DNA of 64,000 nucleotides, taken from Sulfuricurvum sp. (lineage in GTDB: Bacteria; Campylobacterota; Campylobacteria; Campylobacterales; Sulfurimonadaceae). The DNA lies in the NCBI GenBank assembly GCA_030692765.1, contig JAUYUB010000008.1, positions 30,228-94,227 of the forward strand, in the 5' to 3' direction. Positions 1 through 6,536 of this stretch are shown here, one piece after another. The notes beneath the pieces were generated by a model. The model ran no database searches, had not been told where the DNA came from, and worked only from the letters and a program-made list of their open reading frames with translations. Position numbers and translations under genes: made by a program. Position 1 is the stretch's first letter. Every line of letters starts with the position of its first letter.

Positions 1-598
1 ATCATTGGTACCGTTTTTCGGTTCTGAAAAGCGTATGGCACCGGTTGAAGCTTATGTAAGAGCTTCATCTGAGCCAATTTATGAAGTAGGGGAAGTTGTT
101 TACCCTGATATTATCATGATCTATCACTCACAAGTTATTACTCATGGTAAATCATATACGATGCCATTTTATACTGGTCTTAAACCAGACAGTCTTATCA
201 TCATCAATACAGACAGAAATGTACTTGAAGAAGATGATATTCAAGTTCTTAAAGACCTCAATGCTAAAGTTGTTCAATTCGATGCTACTGATTTGGCTGT
301 TAAAGTTGCTGGTACTGAACTTGCGACAAACATGGCGATGATGGGTATGCTTCTTGGTCTTACTGAACTTGTAACAACTGAAAATATTGAAAAAGCGGTT
401 AAGGAAAGATTCTTGGGAACTTCATTCATTTCTTCTGGTGGTACAGCTGCACTTGACTCTGCTATCGAGAAGAAATTTAAGAAAAAAGAAGAATTACTTC
501 AAAAGAATATGGATGTTATCAACAAAACTTTTGAGATGGCAAATTCTGTAGATCTTAGCGGCAGTGAATTAATCGTTCAACTTGCACCAAATCTATAA
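1..598 (+). CDS. 2-oxoacid:ferredoxin oxidoreductase, gamma subunit (5' partial)
   Basis: This is the C-terminal part of a gamma subunit of a 2-oxoacid:acceptor oxidoreductase (POR/OGOR family), which takes part in thiamine-dependent reductive carboxylation or oxidative decarboxylation of pyruvate or 2-oxoglutarate with ferredoxin. The frame is open to the left edge, so the start lies outside the window. The visible part carries the family's pattern of FFGSEKR near the edge, a central alpha/beta segment with SLIIINTD, and a GTELATNMAMMGML helix. The small four-cysteine ferredoxin 15 bases downstream fits the five-subunit enzymes known from Hydrogenobacter-type reductive TCA organisms. I cannot tell from this subunit alone whether the substrate is pyruvate or 2-oxoglutarate. 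Confidence 0.8.
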   Translation, partial: SLVPFFGSEKRMAPVEAYVRASSEPIYEVGEVVYPDIIMIYHSQVITHGKSYTMPFYTGLKPDSLIIINTDRNVLEEDDIQVLKDLNAKVVQFDATDLAVKVAGTELATNMAMMGMLLGLTELVTTENIEKAVKERFLGTSFISSGGTAALDSAIEKKFKKKEELLQKNMDVINKTFEMANSVDLSGSELIVQLAPNL

Positions 599-613
599 AG
601 ATAAAGGAATAAT

Positions 614-838
614 ATGTATTATGTAGCAAAAGTAAATGCAGATATGTGTGCTGAGTACAAGTGTAATACTTGTACTCTATATTGTCCAGAAGCTAACACG
701 CTTATGTTCGATAAAGTTGGAAATACCTCATGGGTAGATGAAGACAGATGTAAAGGTTGTGCACTTTGTGTATACGTTTGTACTGACATGCTAAGCCGTA
801 ATTGTATTACGATGGAAATGGTTCACGGTAAAGAATAA
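614..838 (+). CDS. Small ferredoxin-like subunit of 2-oxoacid oxidoreductase
   Basis: This 74-residue protein has two cysteine clusters: CNTCTLYC preceded by another Cys (MCAEYKC), and CKGCALCVYVC. They are sufficient to bind one or two 4Fe-4S centres and pass electrons between the oxidoreductase core and free ferredoxin. It follows the gamma subunit after 15 bases with the ribosome site AAAGGAATAAT, and a strong terminator follows, so it is the last gene of the operon. It resembles the small extra (epsilon or delta type) subunit of Hydrogenobacter-like POR/OGOR enzymes rather than the usual PorD with two complete CxxCxxCxxxC motifs. That assignment is from memory of the family. Confidence 0.75.
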   Translation: MYYVAKVNADMCAEYKCNTCTLYCPEANTLMFDKVGNTSWVDEDRCKGCALCVYVCTDMLSRNCITMEMVHGKE

Positions 839-847
839 GTCTATATC

Positions 848-871
848 AGTTACCCACTCGGGTAACTTTTT
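848..871 (+). terminator. Rho-independent terminator of the oxidoreductase operon
   Basis: An eight-base-pair perfect stem (AGTTACCC / GGGTAACT) with the loop ACTC is followed by a run of T. It lies ten bases after the ferredoxin stop codon. Confidence 0.9.
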
Positions 872-913
872 GGATGGCCACTTCTGCCACCCAATAATTT
901 AATCAATCTATTT

Positions 914-1387
914 TTATACTGAGTATTTTGGATTTTTTCCTACTGCTGATCTAACATCTTCATTCTCATCTTTACTCAATTTATCCAATGTCTCAGTAGG
1001 TGTATTTGGATTCACTGCAACGGATGCTCGAATATTAGGATCTTCATCTGTACTAAATTTGTTTAATAGCCCAGCCGGTGTATTGGGGTTTCCACCAATC
1101 CAGTAGGCCATGGATTCATCGTTGCTCAATCTAAGCAAACCCTCCAGAGAGGTATTTAGATGTTCCGCAACAAATTCTCTAACATACATACTCTCATCTT
1201 TACTTAGCTTATCCAATATTTCAGAGGATGTATTTATATTGGCAGCAACTCTCATACGAACGAATTGGCTTTCATCACCACTGAGTTTATCTAAAGTTTC
1301 AAGAGATGTATTTGGATTTTGTGCAAGCATGGATCGAACATTTTCATCATTACTTGCAGCTAACGCTAGTTCTTCTGTATTTGTCAT
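914..1387 (-). CDS. LRV-type repeat protein
   Basis: The protein has 157 residues and is built almost wholly of five repeats of 24 to 26 residues that begin with NxNT and contain LDKLSxDE and VRxxVA, then a truncated sixth (NPKYSV). This is the pattern of leucine-rich-variant (LRV) or HEAT-like alpha-helical repeats, which make a curved binding surface. The partner is unknown. It has no signal peptide and no membrane segment, so it is probably cytoplasmic. The ribosome site AAGGTAATAAG supports the start. It stands alone, convergent with the preceding operon and divergent from the next gene. The repeats are nearly uniform in the central part, which points to recent internal duplication. Confidence 0.75.
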   Translation of the reverse strand: MTNTEELALAASNDENVRSMLAQNPNTSLETLDKLSGDESQFVRMRVAANINTSSEILDKLSKDESMYVREFVAEHLNTSLEGLLRLSNDESMAYWIGGNPNTPAGLLNKFSTDEDPNIRASVAVNPNTPTETLDKLSKDENEDVRSAVGKNPKYSV

Positions 1388-1596
1388 TCTTATTACCTTT
1401 ATATTTACAATATATGTTTTTAATGGTGTGAATTGTAGCTTTTAATCTCTTAATATTGATGCATCGGTACTGCAGTAAGAGTCAAACTTATCTTTACATT
1501 AGTTTTCAATGAGACTACTATCAACTACAGTACTTATATGCGTTAAAAGTTATATAAAATTCGTTGTCTAATTCATTATGGACAAAAATTAAATGT

Positions 1597-1602
1597 TAAA
1601 AT
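1597..1602 (+). promoter_or_regulatory. Probable -10 box (TAAAAT) for the coiled-coil gene
   Basis: TAAAAT followed by ACG lies 30 bases before the start codon at 1632. The same motif precedes tig. No clear -35 is seen, as is usual for the main sigma factor in this group. Confidence 0.45.
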
Positions 1603-1631
1603 ACGTAAAAATATTATGAGGTATCGATAAT

Positions 1632-2249
1632 ATGGCTGATGAGAACCAAAAACTTTATATAGAAATGCAAATGGATGAACTCAAAGAATCCCTTGAATCA
1701 GAAGAAGATGCTCTTCAAGCAATTAATGAAGCAAGAATTGCACAACTAAAAGCTACAGCAGCAAAAAACAATAGAGAAAAAAACGCTGAACTTGCAAAGC
1801 TTTATGAAAATGCAGCAGAATACGAGAAAGAATTGGAAGGTTTTGAAAAAGAATTAGAGATAATTAATGCCAATAAACTGAAAGATATTTCTAATGTATT
1901 AGCTCAAATGCTTCCTGATGATGAGAGAAATTACCCACAAGAGTTAAAAGCTGTCGTAGTAGCGGGTTGGACAGAATTTGTTGAAATGGATAAAGCACAT
2001 CCCGTTGAACAATTAGAGATTATAAAAGAAACAGATTTTGAAGATATTGCAGAAAAATTAAGTGCTACTTATCCTGATTATGAGGGTGATTTTGAAACTA
2101 ATGTAAAAAATATTTTATTGAAAAGATGGGATAACCTGATTGCTATTAAAAAAGAACACATCGAAGAAGAGATTGAAGAGATTTACATCGCAGGACTAAA
2201 ACCAAGTTTTGTGAAAAGAATTTATAAAGAATTCCACGGTATAACTTAA
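1632..2249 (+). CDS. Coiled-coil protein of unknown function
   Basis: The protein has 205 residues and is strongly charged. Residues 1 to about 100 form a long, Glu/Lys/Ala-rich helix with heptad spacing, typical of a coiled coil. The C-terminal half (about 105-205) looks like a small alpha-helical domain with two related segments of the form YPxxxEAxVxxxWxxFxxxK, one near residue 99 and one near 155, which suggests an internal duplication. No signal peptide or membrane segment is present. The ribosome site ATGAGGTATCG is weak to moderate. A hairpin terminator follows. I do not recognise a family. Confidence 0.65.
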   Translation: MADENQKLYIEMQMDELKESLESEEDALQAINEARIAQLKATAAKNNREKNAELAKLYENAAEYEKELEGFEKELEIINANKLKDISNVLAQMLPDDERNYPQELKAVVVAGWTEFVEMDKAHPVEQLEIIKETDFEDIAEKLSATYPDYEGDFETNVKNILLKRWDNLIAIKKEHIEEEIEEIYIAGLKPSFVKRIYKEFHGIT

Positions 2250-2260
2250 TTGAACTTCTG

Positions 2261-2297
2261 GTTTATAGGGCTATGTATAACCCTATAAACAGCTTTT
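2261..2297. terminator. Bidirectional terminator between convergent genes
   Basis: The ten-base arms GTTTATAGGG (2261-2270) and CCCTATAAAC (2281-2290) are perfect inverted repeats and are followed by AGCTTTTT. It can serve the coiled-coil gene on the plus strand and the small gene on the minus strand. Confidence 0.8.
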
Positions 2298-2602
2298 TAG
2301 TCTGAACCATGTTCAAGTGAATCTATTTGTTCAATAAATCGTTCCAAGGTAAAGGTAATGAAATTTGCTAAATCTTCAGCATCTTTTTGAAGATAGTTTT
2401 GTCTTAAAGGCATACGCTGCATCCATGGATGACCATCATCTTTCGCATAGGTGAACTGGATATAGGGACCCTCAAGCTCAATAGTTCCTTCCTTGATCGT
2501 TACTAAAACGCCAGGTATAAAATACTCAACGCTAACATCTGGATTGACTTCGGTATTGTCAATCAATTCTATGACTGCTTGTAATTTTTCTTTTTCTAAC
2601 AT
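2297..2602 (-). CDS. Hypothetical protein, 101 residues
   Basis: I chose the ATG at 2602 (MLEKEKLQAV) because AAGGAAAAC stands just before it; the 24 codons further upstream look like non-coding AT-rich sequence. The product is a small soluble protein with a beta-rich middle (VLVTIKEGTIELEGPYIQFTY) and a C-terminal helix with the pattern FTLERFIEQI. No signal peptide. I do not recognise the family and can give no function. It is convergent with the coiled-coil gene and divergent from tig. Confidence 0.65.
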   Translation of the reverse strand: MLEKEKLQAVIELIDNTEVNPDVSVEYFIPGVLVTIKEGTIELEGPYIQFTYAKDDGHPWMQRMPLRQNYLQKDAEDLANFITFTLERFIEQIDSLEHGSD

Positions 2603-2771
2603 AACGTTTTCCTTATAAATCGAGATATGACAATAGTATATCTTAATATATAAAATGCAGTTAAAACTGATCAAATAAAACCAAAAACAAATAATAAAAC
2701 TATAACTTTAAGTATCATATTTAGTTGATCTAATATTAATTATTTAAAAACTTAGTTTTAGTCAATAATGC

Positions 2772-2777
2772 TAAAAT
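2772..2777 (+). promoter_or_regulatory. Probable -10 box (TAAAAT) for tig
   Basis: TAAAAT followed by ACGC lies 28 bases before the tig start codon, in the same setting as the box before the coiled-coil gene. Confidence 0.5.
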
Positions 2778-2804
2778 ACGCACATTGAAATTAAAAGGAT
2801 TATT

Positions 2805-4061
2805 ATGAAAGTTACTGTAGAAAAAATAGATGATATAAACTTTATTATGAGTGGTTCAGTTGAGAACAGTGTAATCGAAAGCAAAGTGGCACAATTTAGA
2901 GAGCAAGCTGCTAAAGAACCAAAAGATGATGAGTCTAAGGATGAAAAAATTGAGCAAGCTGCGGCGGCACAAGTATTTAAAGAATTTATCGATGCTGGAT
3001 TAAAAGAAGCAAAAATCGAAGTAGAAAGTGTTCTCGGTCAGCCTGGACTAAAAAAGTACGAGCAACGAGATAATAGCATCTATTTTGAAGTAGAGGTAGC
3101 GATCTCTCCGGAGATTAATGTAGATATCGATTATTCAGACATCATACCTACATACACACGACCAAAAGCGACAGCCGATGCAGTAGAAGCGAAACTTGCA
3201 GCATTTGCTCAGCAGCACGCCCCATTTACAAAGATTGAAACACCAAGAGCTATTGAAAATGGTGATGTCGCTGTTATCGATTTTACAGGTTTTATCGATG
3301 GTAAGACTTTTGAGGGGGGAAGTGCAGAAAAATTCAATCTTAAGGTCGGTTCTAACACATTTATTCCCGGTTTTGAAGAGCAGCTTATCGGTATGGAGTA
3401 CAACGAAACAAAAGATGTTCATGTAAAGTTTCCTGATGATTATTCATCTGAAGATTTAGCAGGCAAGGAAACGAAGTTCGTAGTTAAACTTCACGAAATT
3501 CAAGAACAAAAAGCTGAAAAATTGGATGATGCCTTCGCGAAAAAAGTTTATGGAGATCAGACTGCAACACTTCAGAAGCTTAAAGATCAACTTTCAGAGC
3601 AGGTAACAGCTGAGGAATTGTCACAAATCTACATGAGAGAGCTTAAGCCAAAAATCGTAGAAGGGCTACTGTCTAAGTTTGACTTTACTTTGCCAAATAA
3701 CATAGTCGAGCAAGAGATCGATGCAAAAGTTCGTGAAAAAACACGTTCGTTTAGTGAAGATCAGCATAAGTCATATATGGAAGATAAGGGTAAATTCAAA
3801 GAACTAAGAGAGTCGGTTCGCCAAGAAGCAAGAGCAAGTATTAAAAAGTCCCTTATCGTTGAAGCATTAGCAAAAAAAGAAAATATTGTTGTGCATGATC
3901 AAGAAGTGATCGGTGCACTTGGCTATCAGGCTACGATGACCGGTCAAGACCCGCAACGATTGGTGCAATACTACCAAGACAATAACCTAATGGTATCCGC
4001 AAAAATGGGATTGATGGAAGACAAGCTTTTTGGGGTGATGTTAGGATTCCATAAAGCATAA
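2805..4061 (+). CDS. tig: Trigger factor, ribosome-bound chaperone and prolyl isomerase
   Basis: Trigger factor binds at the ribosomal exit tunnel and protects nascent chains. The 418 residues show the N-terminal ribosome-binding domain (1 to about 130), the FKBP-type isomerase domain (about 150-235, with GDVAVIDFTGFIDGKTF and IPGFEEQLIGM), and the helical chaperone domain to the end. Length is normal for the family. The ribosome-docking signature GFRxGxxP is not intact: the corresponding N-terminal segment reads QAAKEPKDDESKDEK, a shortened and more acidic version. The ribosome site AAAAGGATTATT precedes the ATG. In many relatives clpP and def follow tig; here an LRR gene follows instead with no spacing. 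Confidence 0.93.
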   Translation: MKVTVEKIDDINFIMSGSVENSVIESKVAQFREQAAKEPKDDESKDEKIEQAAAAQVFKEFIDAGLKEAKIEVESVLGQPGLKKYEQRDNSIYFEVEVAISPEINVDIDYSDIIPTYTRPKATADAVEAKLAAFAQQHAPFTKIETPRAIENGDVAVIDFTGFIDGKTFEGGSAEKFNLKVGSNTFIPGFEEQLIGMEYNETKDVHVKFPDDYSSEDLAGKETKFVVKLHEIQEQKAEKLDDAFAKKVYGDQTATLQKLKDQLSEQVTAEELSQIYMRELKPKIVEGLLSKFDFTLPNNIVEQEIDAKVREKTRSFSEDQHKSYMEDKGKFKELRESVRQEARASIKKSLIVEALAKKENIVVHDQEVIGALGYQATMTGQDPQRLVQYYQDNNLMVSAKMGLMEDKLFGVMLGFHKA

Positions 4062-4721
4062 ATGATGGATGATAGCTACCTTGAAAAGATTTGGGATTGG
4101 GCAGATAAAAACAATGTCTCTGATCTGGAATGGATAGAGCATGACTCTTATTTAAAGGGCGGTTATCTAAGAGGATTGCCAAGAGATAAAGAGAAGATGC
4201 TTGGTTTGACTGAACTTAATCTTCTTGGTTCTCAACTCACTGAACTACCTCCAGAGATAGGCAATCTGGTTCATTTAAAAAAGCTTTATCTGTTAGGAAA
4301 TAAACTCACCCATCTGCCCTCCCAGATAGGAAAGCTGGTGAATTTAGAAGAACTCTATGCGGCAGGGAATCAGTTAAGTGCTTTGCCAAGAGAAATTGGG
4401 ATGCTTAGTAATTTAAAGCTTCTGCTTCTTCAAGAAAACAAAATCACAACACTTCCCAAAGAAATAGGAGAGCTGCTAAGTTTAACGACTCTGGAGCTTG
4501 GAGGAAACCAGCTGACAGCTCTACCGGCAGAAATTGGAAAACTTAAAAATTTAACGAAATTGACCCTTTGGAAAAATAAGCTTAACTCTTTGCCAAAAGA
4601 GATAGAGAATCTTACAGGCTTATTGGAATTCGATTGCATTTACAATAAATTAGAGTTAACCCGTGAACATGTTCAATGGCTGGAAAATTTATTGGCTCAC
4701 GATTGTGATGTTTGTATCTAA
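4062..4721 (+). CDS. Leucine-rich-repeat protein
   Basis: The protein has 219 residues. After a 45-residue N-terminal cap, six to seven LRR units of 23 residues follow, of the bacterial form LPxEIGxLxxLxxLxLxxNxL. No signal peptide or membrane anchor is present, so it is probably cytoplasmic. The start codon follows the tig stop codon directly, with AGGA inside the tig end as a possible ribosome site, so it is translated with tig. LRR proteins are protein-binding scaffolds and the partner is not visible from the sequence. The repeats are very regular, suggesting recent expansion or acquisition. Confidence 0.85.
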   Translation: MMDDSYLEKIWDWADKNNVSDLEWIEHDSYLKGGYLRGLPRDKEKMLGLTELNLLGSQLTELPPEIGNLVHLKKLYLLGNKLTHLPSQIGKLVNLEELYAAGNQLSALPREIGMLSNLKLLLLQENKITTLPKEIGELLSLTTLELGGNQLTALPAEIGKLKNLTKLTLWKNKLNSLPKEIENLTGLLEFDCIYNKLELTREHVQWLENLLAHDCDVCI

Positions 4722-4777
4722 TTAGTCGCTCAGTAGATTTTCTTGCTATCTGTCAGTAAGTATAAATTTTTTACCGC

Positions 4778-4783
4778 TATAAT
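4778..4783 (+). promoter_or_regulatory. -10 box (TATAAT) for the hemerythrin gene
   Basis: A perfect TATAAT lies 32 bases before the start codon at 4816, after a T-rich stretch. Confidence 0.6.
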
Positions 4784-4815
4784 ATTTTTTTCAAACCTTA
4801 TTTTATGGAGACAAA

Positions 4816-5217
4816 ATGCTAATTAACCCACAAGAGATACAGCAAGTAGCAAATGAAGTAATGAATATGTTACATGAAGAAGAGATAGAGATTTTTAATG
4901 AGTTTTATGATGCAGTTGTGGCTAAAGATATAGAAAAAATTGATGAGCTTTTTAAAGTTGTTTTATTTGATGTCGAGGATCACTTCAAAACTGAAGAAGA
5001 TATGATGGAACAAAACAAATATGGCTATTTTCAAGTCCACAAAAGTGATCATGATACCATGCGCGAAAAGCTCAATAAGTTTCATAAACGCTGGGAAATA
5101 TTGAAAGGCCCTACAGAGCTGCAAGGTTTTTTAGAGAAGGATTTCAAGAGTTGGCTGAAGTTACATATCTCAAAATGGGATACTGAAATGGCTTTGCATC
5201 TCAGTGGTGGCAATTAA
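4816..5217 (+). CDS. Bacteriohemerythrin (first copy)
   Basis: This is a single-domain hemerythrin of 133 residues, which binds oxygen at a non-haem di-iron site. All ligands can be placed: His20, His56 and Glu60 (HFKTE), His75 and His79 (HKSDH), His117 and Asp122 (HISKWD). Family members serve in oxygen storage, delivery, sensing or protection from oxygen and NO, which suits a microaerobic organism. It has a good ribosome site (TATGGAGACAAA) and its own promoter. It is convergent with the receiver gene 5 bases downstream. A second hemerythrin lies in the minus-strand operon with the AAA+ chimera. Confidence 0.9.
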   Translation: MLINPQEIQQVANEVMNMLHEEEIEIFNEFYDAVVAKDIEKIDELFKVVLFDVEDHFKTEEDMMEQNKYGYFQVHKSDHDTMREKLNKFHKRWEILKGPTELQGFLEKDFKSWLKLHISKWDTEMALHLSGGN

Positions 5218-5222
5218 TCTTT

Positions 5223-5606
5223 TTATTCCTCTTCTTGCGCGTATGGATCAAAGTTCGCAATTTGTTCCAGCGCAAGATCAAAATCCTCAGGACTCAATTC
5301 AAAAGCATGAATCCCCAAATTAGCTATCAAGTACAGTTTATCCGTATCTTTTGATGAAACCAATGCAAATATGGATTGGTTGGGCTTCTTCTCTTTTATC
5401 TCTTTTAGGAATATCACTCCCTCCATTACCTCTACGCTGATATCACTGATGATAATATCGTATTGATTGTTATCAATGTACTTTATCGCTTCTTCTTTTG
5501 TGGCGGCTTTGTCTACTTTATTGAACACTTGGTCAAAGACCGGCGTGCTTGAATCCATCATTGAGTTATCTTCTGCTATAAAAAGTATATTCCATTTTCT
5601 AGACAT
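5223..5606 (-). CDS. Single-domain receiver-like protein, degenerate
   Basis: The start at 5606 (MSRKWNILFIAEDN) is preceded by AAAGGAAAAG; an upstream in-frame start has no such site. The 127-residue product is a lone CheY-like receiver fold: an acidic pair ED in the first loop and ISD in the third strand (the usual phospho-acceptor position). The usual phosphate-sensing Lys-Pro at the end of strand 5 is replaced by ELSPED, and the MP after the Asp is SVEVME. It may therefore be phosphorylated poorly or not at all. No output domain is present. It sits between two hemerythrin-containing units. Confidence 0.7.
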   Translation of the reverse strand: MSRKWNILFIAEDNSMMDSSTPVFDQVFNKVDKAATKEEAIKYIDNNQYDIIISDISVEVMEGVIFLKEIKEKKPNQSIFALVSSKDTDKLYLIANLGIHAFELSPEDFDLALEQIANFDPYAQEEE

Positions 5607-5735
5607 TCTTTTCCTTTGATTCAATCCATACAATTTTATGAATCGTGAGTTTATCAGCTTTATGCTTAGCGTTCTTTTTTTGGCTTAGACTCAACAAGAG
5701 TAGAGTATTCTTCCAAAACATAATAAGGAGATCAT

Positions 5736-6113
5736 ATGAGCGAACAAGCAAGAATACTCTCAGAGATAAACACAATAATAATGAACATTTTAAAGACCGG
5801 ATCTGCATCTGTGGAAGAAGCGGATAAGATTGAGGAGCTTGAGGTATTGTTACATCAGCAAAAGTGTTTTAAAGAGCTTGAGAACAGCGAGCATGCTAAT
5901 CAAGGAGAAGAGATAGCAACGCTATTTTTCAAGGATCAGTATACGGAAGCTATCAATAAAATGTGCGAGTGTGACATTACCCCTGATGATTTCTTTGCAT
6001 TTGCGGACTATTATTATGATGATGAGCATGATGATGAAGAATTGGCGGAGATGTTTACGGGTGTATTTGCTAAAGGGGTAAGTGAGGCATATGCAGCGAA
6101 ATGCAAAGCCTAG
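5736..6113 (+). CDS. Hypothetical acidic protein, 125 residues
   Basis: The ribosome site AATAAGGAGATCAT gives a clear start. The protein is acidic and predicted helical, with a run of aromatic and acidic residues near residues 88-100 (FADYYYDDEHDDEE) and Cys residues at about 45, 79, 81 and 123. No signal peptide or membrane helix. The family is not recognised. It is divergent from the receiver gene and convergent with the hemerythrin that ends the AAA+ operon, so it lies inside the oxygen-related neighbourhood without sharing a transcript. Confidence 0.65.
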   Translation: MSEQARILSEINTIIMNILKTGSASVEEADKIEELEVLLHQQKCFKELENSEHANQGEEIATLFFKDQYTEAINKMCECDITPDDFFAFADYYYDDEHDDEELAEMFTGVFAKGVSEAYAAKCKA

Positions 6114-6122
6114 TAAAAGGCT

Positions 6123-6527
6123 TTAGTGTGGATTTTTTTCAGTAGCATACTTGGCCATTGCGGCATCCATGGTTTCAACATGGTGAATTCTCCATGGGGT
6201 AAGATTACCTTTACTGTAGGCATATATGGCTTTTGGCTCTCTCGTTCTTTCAAAATAGTTTACCAATGATCCGAGCTCTTGCAGGTGTCTGTCGTGCTCA
6301 CTCTTGTGTGCTTGATAATCTGGATACTGTGCTTCAAGCATAATAGTTTCTTCGTTTGCGAAGTGTATGGTTGTATGTTCAAGCAGCTCACTAATCAACT
6401 TTGCGATTGTGTCTACGTCACTGTTGGCAATAGCCGTATCAAGTTTATCGATAATTATCATCTCTTCTAGATGGGTATCGTTCATGCTTGGTATTGCTAC
6501 CATCGGCAGTTGCTCTTGTGTGGTCAT
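6123..6527 (-). CDS. Bacteriohemerythrin (second copy), third gene of the AAA+ operon
   Basis: This 134-residue hemerythrin has a full ligand set: His19, His55 and Glu59 (HFANE), His74 and His78 (HKSEH), His116 and Asp121 (HVETMD). It starts only nine bases after the stop codon of the AAA+ chimera, and those nine bases (AGGGAAAAT) are its ribosome site, so it is co-translated with the chimera. The two hemerythrins of this region are clearly diverged, not a recent duplication. Its place suggests that di-iron oxygen binding or oxidative damage is connected to the work of the AAA+ protein; that is inference. Confidence 0.88.
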   Translation of the reverse strand: MTTQEQLPMVAIPSMNDTHLEEMIIIDKLDTAIANSDVDTIAKLISELLEHTTIHFANEETIMLEAQYPDYQAHKSEHDRHLQELGSLVNYFERTREPKAIYAYSKGNLTPWRIHHVETMDAAMAKYATEKNPH

Positions 6528-6536
6528 ATTTTCCCT

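Noticed and set aside
1110..1445. Open frame on the plus strand opposite the LRV gene
   Set aside because: Repeated composition comes from the LRV repeats on the other strand; no ribosome site.
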